Assembly (NCBI RefSeq): GCF_016741855.1
Contig: NZ_JAERRH010000002.1
Location: forward strand, 558,001-622,000
Length of the DNA: 64,000 nt
Direction of reading: 5' to 3'
From: Streptomyces musisoli
GTDB lineage: Bacteria; Actinomycetota; Actinomycetes; Streptomycetales; Streptomycetaceae
Position numbers and translations under genes: made by a program. A model generated the notes under the pieces. The model saw only the letters and a list, made by a program, of their open reading frames with translations. It was not told where the DNA came from and did not search any database. The number at the start of each line of letters is the position of its first letter. The stretch's first letter is position 1. Below are positions 49,480 through 57,553 of the stretch, in pieces.

Positions 49480-49851
49480 TCAGTCCTCAATGGCGTCACG
49501 GACGCTGGGGTAGCAGGCGATGAGGGGCGTGAGGCCGACGATCTCCAGGGTGCGCAGGACGGACCTCTGGACGCCTGCCAGACGCAGCCAGCCCGCCGGG
49601 GCGTGCGCCTGGTGTCCGGCGATGAGCACGTTGATGCCGCTGGAGTCCATGAACGGCACGCCGCTGAGGTCCGCGACGGTGCGCGCCCCGGGGGTCGGGT
49701 GCGCGGGCGCGATGGCGTCCCTGAGGACGCCCGAGGTGTGGTGGTCGACCTCACCGGTCACCGTGACGACGGCGACCCCGTCGACGGTGGACCGGATGAC
49801 CGACAGCCCTTCCGGCTCCGCCTGTTCGTTCGTATCTGCCGTGTCTGTCAC
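49480..49851 (-). CDS. STAS domain anti-sigma factor antagonist
   Basis: A 123-residue SpoIIAA/RsbV-like protein: LSVIRSTVDGVAVVTVTGEV, DHHTSGVLRDAI, and the phosphorylation loop VPFMDSSGINVLIAGHQ (DSSG). It would switch partners with an RsbW-type kinase to free a sigma factor; no kinase or sigma gene is adjacent. The GTG at 49851 follows GACGAGG and gives the normal family length; an open extension to 49941 is less likely. It is convergent with the bL37 gene. Confidence 0.9.
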   Translation of the reverse strand: MTDTADTNEQAEPEGLSVIRSTVDGVAVVTVTGEVDHHTSGVLRDAIAPAHPTPGARTVADLSGVPFMDSSGINVLIAGHQAHAPAGWLRLAGVQRSVLRTLEIVGLTPLIACYPSVRDAIED

Positions 49852-50119
49852 GCGTGCCTCGTCCACGTTCGCCGATCTCTGCCCAGAGCTTCCCTCTTCG
49901 GGAGGCTGCCCCGGATCGCACGGACGATGCAGACCGGCCACGCCGCGATCCCGGATGCACGGGACCGCGCCGATTCCCCGGAGCGGCCGAGGTGCCGGCG
50001 GTACCGGCCGAACCCCTCACCGGCGAGAGCTGACCTCGACAGGAAGTATCGTATGCCGGAAAATATGTGCCGCAGTGCGGAATGGTGCGGGGGTTTTGTG
50101 TCCGGTGAGGGGGCGGGGC

Positions 50120-51238
50120 ATGCGACGGTCGGCCGGTGGCCGGTGGTGGCGTCAGGGGAGCGGCGGGGGCTTCCGGCGGTGGCCTCGGGAGAGCGGCGCG
50201 GGGTTCCGGTGGTCGTGTCGGGGGCGCGGCGCCGGCTTCGGGTGGTGGCGTCTGGGGCGGGGTGCGGGCCTGGGCCGGTGGCTGCTGCGCGGGCCGGCCC
50301 AGGTGATGTTCCTGGCCGACGCGCGGACGGGCGCCGTGTTCTGTTGCGCACTGGCCACGGTGGACTGGCGGTACGGCGGCTACGCCCTGGGCGGTGCTCT
50401 CCTCGGCACCGGCACCGCGCGGCTGCTGCACGTGGCCCGCGACCGGGTGGAGCAGGGGCTGGAGGGCTTCAACTCCTGCCTGCTCGCCCTGTGTCTCGCG
50501 GTGTTCCTGGACGCGGGCCGGCTCTCCACCGCCCTGCTCGCCGCCGCCGGCTGCGTCGTGGCCGCGGTCGCCACGGCGGCCGTGGCCCGGTTGCTGAGCG
50601 TGTGGCACCTGCCCCCGCTGACCCTGCCGTACTGCCTGCTGGCGAGCGCGCTCACCGTCGCCGCGCCTGCCTTCCGGCGGATCTGGCCGCACGGCGGCAG
50701 CCTCGCCGCACTGCCCCGCACCGCAAACGGTCCCACCGTGCCGCACCCGGGCGACCTGTGGCGGGCGTTCTTCAACAACGTCTCCCAGGTCTTCTTCCTG
50801 GACGAGTGGTACGTGGGGGCGCTGCTGCTCCTGGGGCTCTTCCTGGCGAGCCGGTCGGCGGGGCTGGTGGCCTGTGCCGGCAGCGCCACGGGCGTCCTGA
50901 CCGCCTGGGCCCTCGGCGCGCCGACGAACAGGATCGCCGACGGCACGATGGGCTACAACGCGGTGCTCGTGGCCCTCGCCCTGTGCGGGGTCTTCCTGAC
51001 GGCGGCCCCGGCCACACTGCTGTACGCGCTGCTCGGTGCCGCGACGGCGACCGCCGTGACGCCGGCCGTCGCCCATCTGCTCGCCCCGTCCGGCGGTCAC
51101 GCGTTCACCTGGCCGTTCGTCCTGACGACGCTCGGTTTCCTGACCGCCGCCCGCTCCTTCCCCCGGCTGGCCGGCCGGACCCCCGCCCCGGACGGGCTGC
51201 CCCCGCGACCATCCGGAGCCCCGGCCCCCGCCGCGTAG
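50120..51238 (+). CDS. Urea transporter (UT family) with repeat-coded N-terminal extension
   Basis: A 372-residue protein. From about residue 60 it is a UT-type urea channel: LRGPAQVMFLADARTGAVFC, GGYALGGALLGTGTARLL, GLEGFNSCLLALCLAVFLDA, LPPLTLPYCLLASALTVAAP, and in the second half GTMGYNAVLVALALCGVFLT. The first 55 residues are an Arg/Gly/Trp-rich extension of four 11-residue units (RRWPRESGAGF, RWSCRGRGAGF, GWWRLGRGAGL). ATG at 50120 follows GGGGGCGGGG. No urease genes are nearby. Tail is Pro/Ala-rich. Confidence 0.85.
   Translation: MRRSAGGRWWRQGSGGGFRRWPRESGAGFRWSCRGRGAGFGWWRLGRGAGLGRWLLRGPAQVMFLADARTGAVFCCALATVDWRYGGYALGGALLGTGTARLLHVARDRVEQGLEGFNSCLLALCLAVFLDAGRLSTALLAAAGCVVAAVATAAVARLLSVWHLPPLTLPYCLLASALTVAAPAFRRIWPHGGSLAALPRTANGPTVPHPGDLWRAFFNNVSQVFFLDEWYVGALLLLGLFLASRSAGLVACAGSATGVLTAWALGAPTNRIADGTMGYNAVLVALALCGVFLTAAPATLLYALLGAATATAVTPAVAHLLAPSGGHAFTWPFVLTTLGFLTAARSFPRLAGRTPAPDGLPPRPSGAPAPAA
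50141..50272 (+). repeat. 33-bp coding minisatellite, four copies
   Basis: Units at 50141, 50174, 50207 and 50240 share CGGTGGTGGCGTC and GGCGCGGGGTTC patterns. The length of 33 bp keeps the frame and encodes the 11-residue repeats at the start of the urea transporter. Confidence 0.85.
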
Positions 51239-51643
51239 CCGGCCGCTCGCCGTGGTCCGCCGTGGACCGCCGCCCGGCGCCCGTCACCCATCCTGGTCCG
51301 CTGTCGCCCGTCGCCCGTCGACCGCCGCCCGGCGCCCGGCGCCCGTCACCCACCGTCGACCGCCGCCCGGCGGAGTCGAGACGCGCCGGGCCGGCCGCTT
51401 GAGCGCCGGGTACTCGGCGCGCGCACGTAGACTCCCGCCTGCCCGTCCGGCCCCCTGTCGCCACGGTGTGCTTGGATGCCTCGGCGTAAGGGTGACGAGA
51501 CGCCTCGGTGGAAGGGCGATGAGATGCCTCACCTGTGAATCGGGTGTGGATCCGGGCTGTCCGGGTCACCTGTTTGTTAGATTGCGCAACTACGCAATCG
51601 ATTCGCGCAGGCCCGACCGACCGACCGTTCAGGGGAGTGGGAG
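51239..51643. other. Intergenic region with degenerate repeats and LCP promoter
   Basis: About 405 nt. GACCGCCGCCCGGCG recurs at 51265, 51320 and 51355-51373 with CCCGTCACCCA blocks. Around 51470-51530 GAGACGCCTCGG/GAGATGCCTC is also repeated. The right end, with lower GC, contains the dyad at 51580-51599 and probably the promoter. No gene is supported. Confidence 0.55.
51580..51599. promoter_or_regulatory. GATTGCG-N6-CGCAATC dyad before LCP gene
   Basis: A perfect 7-bp inverted repeat with a 6-nt spacer, 45 nt before the ATG at 51644. The form (ATTGCG/CGCAAT) is usual for MarR-type regulators. TTGTTAGAT just before it may be part of the promoter. Confidence 0.65.
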
Positions 51644-53362
51644 ATGAGCGACCCGTGGGACGGGCCGGCCGGCCAGGCCACGCGCAGCCGCGGGGCGAGG
51701 ATTCCCGGGCAGCGGACGGCCGGACCGGACGACGCGGGTCCGCCGGGCGGCCGGGGCACGGCGCAGGCGGGCCCAGGAACGCGTGACGGCCGCCCGCCCC
51801 GCCGGGCACGTCAGGCGAGCCGCGGCAGGAGGGTGCTGAGGGCCACCGCGATCGGTCTGTCGGTCGCCGTCGTGATCACCGCCGGCGCGGGCTGGTGGTT
51901 CTACCAGCACCTGAACGGCAACATCCACAGCGTCTCGCTGGACGGCAAGGGCGGCACCGAGAAGGCCGACGCCTTCGGCCGTACCCCCATCAACATTCTG
52001 GTCATGGGCTCGGACGGCCGTACCAGCAAGACGGACTGCAAGCTGGGCGGCGGCTGCTCGGCGACCGGGGTGCAGACCGGCAGCAACGCGGACGTGCAGA
52101 TGGTGCTGCACATATCCGCGGACCGCTCCAACGCCACCGTGATGAGCATCCCCCGCGACACCATGACCAAGGTCCCGGCCTGCAAGGACAGTGAGTCCGG
52201 CCAGTCCACGCCCGGTTACTACGGTCAGGTCAACAGCGCGCTCCAGTACGGGCCCGCCTGCCAGGTGGACACCGTCCACCGGCTCACCGGCATCCCCATC
52301 GACCACTTCGTCAAGCTCGACTTCTCCGGTGTCGTGAAGATGTCCGACGCGGTCGGCGGTGTCTCCGTGTGCGTCAGCGACGACGTCTACGACACCTACT
52401 CCCACCTGAAGCTGTCCGAGGGCACCCACACCCTCAAGGGCGTCGCGGCCCTGGAGTTCGTACGGTCCCGGCACGGCTTCGGTGACGGCAGCGATCTCGG
52501 CCGTACGGTCTCGCAGCACATCTTCCTCAGCGCGATGATCCGCAAGTTCAAGAGCGCGGGCACGCTCACCGACCCCACCGCGGTCTACAAGCTCGCCGAC
52601 GCCGGCACCAAGGCGCTCACCGTGGACGACGGCCTGGGCAGCGTGAAGAAGCTGATCTCGCTGGCGGACGACGTGAACAAGGTGCCCACCGACCGGATCA
52701 CCTTCGCCACGATGCAGACCGCGCCGGACCCGGCCGACAGTGACCGTGTGGTGGTGGGCCCGGGTGCGAAGTCCCTGTTCGCCACCATCGCGGACGACCA
52801 GTCCCTGACCACCGGCCCGGGCAAGAAGTCCGCGGTGGCCTCCGACACCGCGAAGCCCAGGCCCACGGCCACGGTCTCCACCGTGCCCCCGTCCGGGATC
52901 GCGGTGACGGTGGAGAACGGCACGGGCATCACCGGCCGGGCCTCCGTCATCGCGACCGCCCTCACCGGCCAGGGCTTCGGCTCCGCCACCACGACGAACG
53001 CGCCCAGCCCCGCGACGGGTACCACGCTCACCTACGGCACCGGCCAAGGAGCCGAGGCGCGGACGGTCGCCAAGGCGCTCGGCCTGCCCTCCTCCCATCT
53101 GAAGCGGGGCAGCGGCACAGGCCTGACCCTGGTGGTCGGCAGCGACTGGCCCGGCGGCAGCAGCTATCCGGGCGCGTCCACCGCGTCCCCGGCGCCCGCC
53201 GACACCAAGGCGGCCGTCTCCCACGCCCACGCCTCCACCGCCGACCAGGCCAAGACCTGCGCCAAGGTGAGCCCGTACAAGACGGTCACGCTCGACGGCG
53301 TCCCCATGACACCGTCCCAGGCGTACGCGGCGGCGCGGAAGAAGCCCGACTCCGACGCCTGA
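51644..53362 (+). CDS. LytR-CpsA-Psr (LCP) family cell-wall ligase
   Basis: A 572-residue membrane protein. A disordered Gly/Arg-rich cytoplasmic part (1-65) and one membrane helix (ATAIGLSVAVVITAGAGWWF) lead to an extracytoplasmic LCP domain: INILVMGSDGRTSKTD, NADVQMVLHISADRSNATVM, SIPRDTMTKVPACKD, IDHFVKLDFSGVVKMSDAVG, EFVRSRHGFGDGSDLGR. A LytR C-terminal domain follows (IAVTVENGTGITGRASVIAT, TLVVGSDWPGGSSYPG). LCP enzymes transfer polyprenyl-linked glycopolymers to peptidoglycan. ATG at 51644 has GGGGAGTGGGAG upstream. Confidence 0.92.
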   Translation: MSDPWDGPAGQATRSRGARIPGQRTAGPDDAGPPGGRGTAQAGPGTRDGRPPRRARQASRGRRVLRATAIGLSVAVVITAGAGWWFYQHLNGNIHSVSLDGKGGTEKADAFGRTPINILVMGSDGRTSKTDCKLGGGCSATGVQTGSNADVQMVLHISADRSNATVMSIPRDTMTKVPACKDSESGQSTPGYYGQVNSALQYGPACQVDTVHRLTGIPIDHFVKLDFSGVVKMSDAVGGVSVCVSDDVYDTYSHLKLSEGTHTLKGVAALEFVRSRHGFGDGSDLGRTVSQHIFLSAMIRKFKSAGTLTDPTAVYKLADAGTKALTVDDGLGSVKKLISLADDVNKVPTDRITFATMQTAPDPADSDRVVVGPGAKSLFATIADDQSLTTGPGKKSAVASDTAKPRPTATVSTVPPSGIAVTVENGTGITGRASVIATALTGQGFGSATTTNAPSPATGTTLTYGTGQGAEARTVAKALGLPSSHLKRGSGTGLTLVVGSDWPGGSSYPGASTASPAPADTKAAVSHAHASTADQAKTCAKVSPYKTVTLDGVPMTPSQAYAAARKKPDSDA

Positions 53363-53530
53363 GCGCCCCCGCCCGCACGGCGACCAGAACGCCTGAGCGG
53401 CTCCGCCGGCATCCGCCCGCACGGCGGCGACCAGGACGCCTGAGCAGCTCCGCCGGCATCCGCCAGCACAGCGACACCGGCGCCTGAGCGCTCACGCCGG
53501 CAGCCGCCCGCACGGCACGGGACGCCTGTG
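53355..53530 (+). repeat. 34-47-bp repeats beginning at the LCP gene stop codon
   Basis: ACGCCTGAGC (or close) recurs at 53355, 53389, 53436, 53480 and about 53522, each followed by GCTCCGCCGGCATCCGCCCG-like sequence. The first copy includes the final codons and TGA of the LCP gene. The whole 325-nt gap to the DUF1206 stop has no gene. Confidence 0.85.
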
Positions 53531-53687
53531 CCGTACGGGTCGTGCGCGCCGCACCCGAGGCGGCGGTGCGTACCCGGCACCAGTTCCCGTCGGGAACCTC
53601 CGGCTCCGCGGTCGCCTCCGCCGCCTCCGCCGTCTCGGTCGGCGCGCCGCGCGCCGTCACGGCTCCGTGGGCCGACCGGCCGCCGGG

Positions 53688-54533
53688 TCAGACCTTGCGC
53701 CAGCGGGCTTCGCACCAGGAGAAGAAACCGAACGCCGCCAGACCGAGCGCGACCAGGGCGAGCAGCCAGGGTCCGGCCGGCAGGTCCCGGAACCCCCGCA
53801 GGGTGTCGTCCATGCCCCGGGCCTGTCCCGGCTGGTGCCGGACGGCCGCGACCAGGGCGAACACACCGGCCGCGGCGAAGACGGCACCACGGGCCGCACC
53901 CCCCGTCACCCCGAGGAAGCCGACGACCCGCTCGGTCCTGCCGGACATGGCACCACAGCGCAGGTTCTCGCGGAACTTCTTCCGTACGGCCTGCACCGAG
54001 ATCCACAGCCCGGCGATCACCACGGCGGCGCCCGCGCCCCCGACGAGCCACTGGCCGCCCGGCCAGTCCAGCATCCGGGCGGTGACGTCGTCGGTCTGCC
54101 GGTCGGACGCCCCGCTGCCGCTGCCCCGGTCCCCGGCCGCGTACGAGAGCACCGAGAAGGACACGAAACCGTAGAAGAGGAAGCGGAAGACGGAGGCCGC
54201 CCGCCGGGACAACGCCGACCCGTCGGGCCCCGCCCCGCCGAACACCGCCTCCGACAGCCGCCACAGCGCCATCCCGGCCAGGGCGATGCCCACGGTCCAC
54301 AGCATCGCCGCCCCGAACGGCCGGCCGGCCAGCTCACCGAGGGCACCGCCGCGGTCGGCCTGATGGCCGCCGCCGTCACCGCCGAAGGCGATCCGCAGCG
54401 CGATGACACCCACCAGTACGTAGATCAGCCCGCGCGCCACGAAACCCGCCCGGGCCGCCACGGACATCGCCGTGCTGTCCGCCGCCCGGCGCGCCCGGCC
54501 CCGCCCGCGCAGCGTCCATGACTGTGCATCCAT
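53688..54533 (-). CDS. DUF1206 family membrane protein
   Basis: A 281-residue protein with six membrane helices in three pairs. DUF1206 repeats are visible: ARAGFVARGLIYVLVGVIAL with AMLWTVGIALAGMALWRLSE, FRFLFYGFVSFSVLSYAAG, and VVGFLGVTGGAARGAVFAAA with GPWLLALVALGLAAFGFFSW. Function unknown. ATG at 54533 (MDAQSWTLRGRGRARR) is chosen by composition; upstream sequence is a minisatellite and the ribosome site is weak. Confidence 0.85.
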   Translation of the reverse strand: MDAQSWTLRGRGRARRAADSTAMSVAARAGFVARGLIYVLVGVIALRIAFGGDGGGHQADRGGALGELAGRPFGAAMLWTVGIALAGMALWRLSEAVFGGAGPDGSALSRRAASVFRFLFYGFVSFSVLSYAAGDRGSGSGASDRQTDDVTARMLDWPGGQWLVGGAGAAVVIAGLWISVQAVRKKFRENLRCGAMSGRTERVVGFLGVTGGAARGAVFAAAGVFALVAAVRHQPGQARGMDDTLRGFRDLPAGPWLLALVALGLAAFGFFSWCEARWRKV

Positions 54534-54552
54534 AAAGCGCCGATGCCCCCGC

Positions 54553-54712
54553 GGCCCGGTCCGACACCTGCCCGCCGCGCCGGTCCCCCCTGTGGCCCGG
54601 TCCGACACCTGCCCGCCGCGCCGGCGCCCCCCCGTGGCCCGGTCCGGTACCTGTTCGCCGCGCCGGTGCCCCCGAGCCGGCTGATACCTGCCCGCCGCGG
54701 CGGTGCCGACCC
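54553..54712. repeat. 41-42-bp minisatellite upstream of DUF1206 gene
   Basis: Units start GGCCCGGTCCG at 54553, 54594 and 54636 and contain ACCTGCCCGCCGCGCCGG. A degenerate fourth copy follows to about 54712. It fills most of the 260-nt gap between the MFS stop and the DUF1206 start. Confidence 0.88.
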
Positions 54713-54794
54713 GCCCCGGCGCGGCGGACGGCACTGCCGGCCGGGCCCGCGCATGCCACACCGGCGCCCGGCACGCACGGGGACGTCCCGCGGC

Positions 54795-56039
54795 TCACCG
54801 CCGGCCGGCGGGCTCCGGTGGGTGCCGCGGCGACTGCCCGCCGAGCAGCACCGCGCACGCCCCGGCGGTCAGCAGCCCGCCGGCGAGGAAGACGCCGCGC
54901 GGACCGACGTGCGGCAGGAGCAGCGCCCCGAGCGCGGCACCTGCCGCGATGCCGGCGTTGTAGCCGCCGGAGTTCGCCGCGAGGGCGAGGTCCGTACGGC
55001 CGGGTGCGCACTGCAGCATCGCGTTCTGGGCGGTCATGAACACCGGCCCGAGCGCCCCGCCCATCAGCACGAGGAACGCCACCGCCGCCACCGGGCGGGT
55101 GCCGGCCGCGTACAGGCCGAGCATGCCCACGCCCTGCGTGGCCACGGCGGCGGTCAGCGCGGCCTGCGGGAACCGGTCGAGCGCCATGGCGGTGACGCTC
55201 ACCCCGGCCAGGCACGCGGCACCGAACACCGCGAGCAGGACGTCGACCGTGGCCGGGGCGAACCCGCTCACGTCGCCCAGGAACGTCACCACGTAGGTGT
55301 ATCCGGCGAACGCCCCGGTGGCGGAGAGGAAGCCTGCCGCCAGCACTGTCCCGAACCGGCGGACATCGGGAGCGGTCCCGTAGGCCGCGGGCTCCTCCTC
55401 CGGCCGCGAGGTCGGCAACAGGGCGGCGATCGTCACGAGGGAGACGAGCCCCAGCGCGGCCGGCAGGGCGAGGGGCAGCCGCCAGCCGCTCTGCCGGCCC
55501 AGCCAGGTCCCGGCGGGAACACCGACCACGAGGGCGAGCGAACCGGCGACGGACAGCGCCCCCACTACCCGCCCGCGGACCTCCGGCCCGAACAGGCCCA
55601 CGGCGACAGGTCCCATCACGGCCCAGAACACCGCCTGCGCGAGCGCGGCCGCCAGCCGTGCCGCCAGGAGCAGCAGGTACGAGCCCGCCGACGCCGCGAC
55701 GACGCTGGACACGACCAGCGCGGCCAGGAGCCAGGCGAGCACATGCCGACGGGGGACCGCCCGCAGGGCGTGCGCGAGTGGCACGGAGGCCACGGCGACG
55801 GTCACGCCGTAACAAGTGACCAGGAGGCCGACCGCGGACAGCGAGATGCGAAGGCCTTCGGAGACCGGCTCCAGGAGACCGACCGGCAGGTTCTCCACGG
55901 TGTTGAAGGTGAAGGCGGCCAGCATCAGGGCCGCGAGCACGGCCGGCCCGTGCCGGGGAGCCGGCCGGGTCGTGCTCCCGCGGACCCGCTCCGGCGCGGC
56001 GCGACGCGCCTTTCGTGCCCGTTCCGTGGCACCGCCCAT
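54795..56039 (-). CDS. MFS transporter (drug/metabolite exporter type)
   Basis: A 414-residue protein with 12 predicted helices and a basic cytoplasmic N-terminus. It opens AVLAALMLAAFTFNTVENLP and has motif-A-like VPLAHALRAVPRRHVL, then LARLAAALAQAVFW (AQAVFWAVMGPVAVGLF), and a Glu/Arg loop between the two halves (LPTSRPEEEPAAYG). It resembles the DHA-type exporters AraJ/YdhP. It is divergent from an ArpA/ScbR-like regulator and is likely its target. The first ATG at 56039 is used. Confidence 0.88.
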   Translation of the reverse strand: MGGATERARKARRAAPERVRGSTTRPAPRHGPAVLAALMLAAFTFNTVENLPVGLLEPVSEGLRISLSAVGLLVTCYGVTVAVASVPLAHALRAVPRRHVLAWLLAALVVSSVVAASAGSYLLLLAARLAAALAQAVFWAVMGPVAVGLFGPEVRGRVVGALSVAGSLALVVGVPAGTWLGRQSGWRLPLALPAALGLVSLVTIAALLPTSRPEEEPAAYGTAPDVRRFGTVLAAGFLSATGAFAGYTYVVTFLGDVSGFAPATVDVLLAVFGAACLAGVSVTAMALDRFPQAALTAAVATQGVGMLGLYAAGTRPVAAVAFLVLMGGALGPVFMTAQNAMLQCAPGRTDLALAANSGGYNAGIAAGAALGALLLPHVGPRGVFLAGGLLTAGACAVLLGGQSPRHPPEPAGRR

Positions 56040-56174
56040 GCGCCTACCTCACCCGGCGCACCGGTCCCGCCGCAACCGAATTCGGCCGGGGACGGGGCCC
56101 GCTTGTCCCTTGTCGGCCGCATGTGCCAAGTCATGCCAACTGCCTTGGCACACCGTGCAGTTGACCTTCACTAC

Positions 56175-56197
56175 GGTATGGTACGTGCTGTTTGGTT
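56175..56197. promoter_or_regulatory. Possible autoregulatory element (ARE-like) between MFS and regulator
   Basis: GGTATGGTACGTGC followed by TGTTTGGTT shows the GTATGGTACG and GTTTGGTT blocks that appear in binding sites of gamma-butyrolactone receptors. It overlaps the expected promoter 25-50 nt upstream of the regulator start. Similarity is judged by eye only. Confidence 0.35.
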
Positions 56198-56222
56198 CAA
56201 TTTTCAGCTTGAGGGAGGGTTC

Positions 56223-56885
56223 GTGGCTCAGCAGGAACGAGCTGTGCGGACCCGACGCGCTGTTCTGGAAGCCGCCGCGGCCGTCTTCGCGGAGCGCGGA
56301 TACGCGGCTGCCACCATCACCGAGATCCTCGGACGGGCCGGCGTGACCAAGGGTGCCCTGTATTTCCACTTCGACTCCAAGGCGGCCCTCGCCCGGGGCG
56401 TGCTGCGGGAACAGCTGAGGGCCGAGTACCACCTGCCCCGGGACCTGAAGCTCCAGGAGTGGGTGGACGCCGGGATGACCCTGGCCACACGGCTGCCCCA
56501 GGAGCCCCTGCTGCTCGCCGGTGTCCGGCTCTCGGCCGACCTCCAGGGCCAGGGCGTGTTCGACAGTGCCTGGCCGGCTTGGGGCGGGCTGACCTCGTGC
56601 GTCCTGACGGAGGCGAAGCGGCGCGGTGAGGTGCTCCCGCACGTGGTGCCCGAGGAGACCGCCCAGGTCTTCCTCGGTTCCTGCGTCGGCGTGCAGTTCG
56701 TCTCTCAGGCCGTGGCCGGCTGGACCGACCTGGACGCCCGCATGTCGGCGCTGTTCGACCACATCCTCCCCGCCATCGCGGCCCCGGCCGTCCTCTTCCG
56801 ACTGGACACCGCCTCGGACCGGGGCGCCCGGGTGATCGCCGAGGTCCGGCAGCGGTCGACGGACCTCGCCGGCGTCCCCGGCTGA
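56223..56885 (+). CDS. ArpA/ScbR-like gamma-butyrolactone receptor family regulator
   Basis: A 220-residue TetR protein. AQQERAVRTRRAVLEAAAAV, FAERGYAAATITEILGRAGV and TKGALYFHFDSKAALARGVL match the ArpA/ScbR subfamily closely, not generic TetR. The ligand domain has AGVRLSADLQGQGVFDSAWP and a Trp-containing segment (VAGWTDLDARMSALFDHI). The GTG at 56223 follows GAGGGAGGG. No afsA/scbA butyrolactone synthase is adjacent, so it may be a pseudo-receptor or exporter regulator. It is divergent from the MFS gene. Confidence 0.87.
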   Translation: MAQQERAVRTRRAVLEAAAAVFAERGYAAATITEILGRAGVTKGALYFHFDSKAALARGVLREQLRAEYHLPRDLKLQEWVDAGMTLATRLPQEPLLLAGVRLSADLQGQGVFDSAWPAWGGLTSCVLTEAKRRGEVLPHVVPEETAQVFLGSCVGVQFVSQAVAGWTDLDARMSALFDHILPAIAAPAVLFRLDTASDRGARVIAEVRQRSTDLAGVPG

Positions 56886-57010
56886 CAATCGGCCGCGTCG
56901 TCCGTTCCCGCGCGCAGCCGCGTCCCACGGGGCGCGGCGGGCACGTGCGTTGCCGCGACCAAACCGCTGAGACGGTTTTCTGCGGGCTACGGCGCTACGG
57001 CGAGTGCCGG

Positions 57011-57463
57011 TCACGCCCGCCCCGCGGCGTCCACCAGGCCGGGGACGAGCCGGAAGGAGATCGCCTCCATCAACGGCCTGCGCCGGGTGTTGTGGAAGGC
57101 GGCGATCCGCCACATGCCGTCCCCCTGGCGGATCAGCGTGTACGTCTGCACCTTGCCGAGCCGGCGGGGCCGCTTCTTCCGGTAGGTGTCCCCGCGCCCG
57201 CTGACCACCGCCGTGTCCGGCCCGAGGAAGCGGATGCCGACGACCTCGTCGGCGAGCCGGGTGTCCTTGAGGAAACCCGTGAACAGCACGCGGTGGCTCT
57301 CGGTGATGTCCCCACGCCCCTGGTAGAGGGTGCCGACGTAGGTGGCGTAGGTCGCGTCCTCGGTGAAGAGCCGGCCGTAGGCGTCCGCGTCGTGGTGGTT
57401 CCAGGCGGCCACCAGCGCGTCCAGTACGGCGGTGACGGCTGCGGTGTCGTGGTTGGTGGGCAT
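57011..57463 (-). CDS. SnoaL/SgcJ-like NTF2-fold protein
   Basis: A 150-residue cytosolic protein with the SgcJ/EcaC pattern: AAVTAVLDALVAAWNHHDAD, YGRLFTEDATYATYVGTLYQ, GRGDITESHRVLFTGFLKDT and LIRQGDGMWRIAAFHNTRR. It is a cone-shaped alpha-beta barrel; relatives act in polyketide or enediyne pathways or have unknown roles. It is divergent from a MarR gene, with two overlapping palindromes between them. Confidence 0.88.
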   Translation of the reverse strand: MPTNHDTAAVTAVLDALVAAWNHHDADAYGRLFTEDATYATYVGTLYQGRGDITESHRVLFTGFLKDTRLADEVVGIRFLGPDTAVVSGRGDTYRKKRPRRLGKVQTYTLIRQGDGMWRIAAFHNTRRRPLMEAISFRLVPGLVDAAGRA

Positions 57464-57503
57464 GGCGGAGGTCCCCCTTCGTGGTTAGACTGGCGCAGAA
57501 TCT

Positions 57504-57533
57504 TACTGAAAGCAGTATCTGCATACGCGCAGA
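57504..57533. promoter_or_regulatory. Overlapping MarR-type palindromes
   Basis: TACTG-AAAG-CAGTA (57504-57517) overlaps TATCTGC-ATAC-GCAGATA (57516-57533, perfect 7-bp arms). They lie between the SgcJ-like gene and the MarR gene, 21 nt before the latter's GTG. Likely operators for the MarR protein. Confidence 0.75.
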
Positions 57534-57553
57534 TATTTGGGAAGGGGTCAGCC

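Noticed and set aside
54543..56222. N-terminal extension of the ArpA/ScbR-like regulator
   Set aside because: It would overlap the whole MFS gene in antisense. A GTG with a strong ribosome site at 56223 gives the family length.
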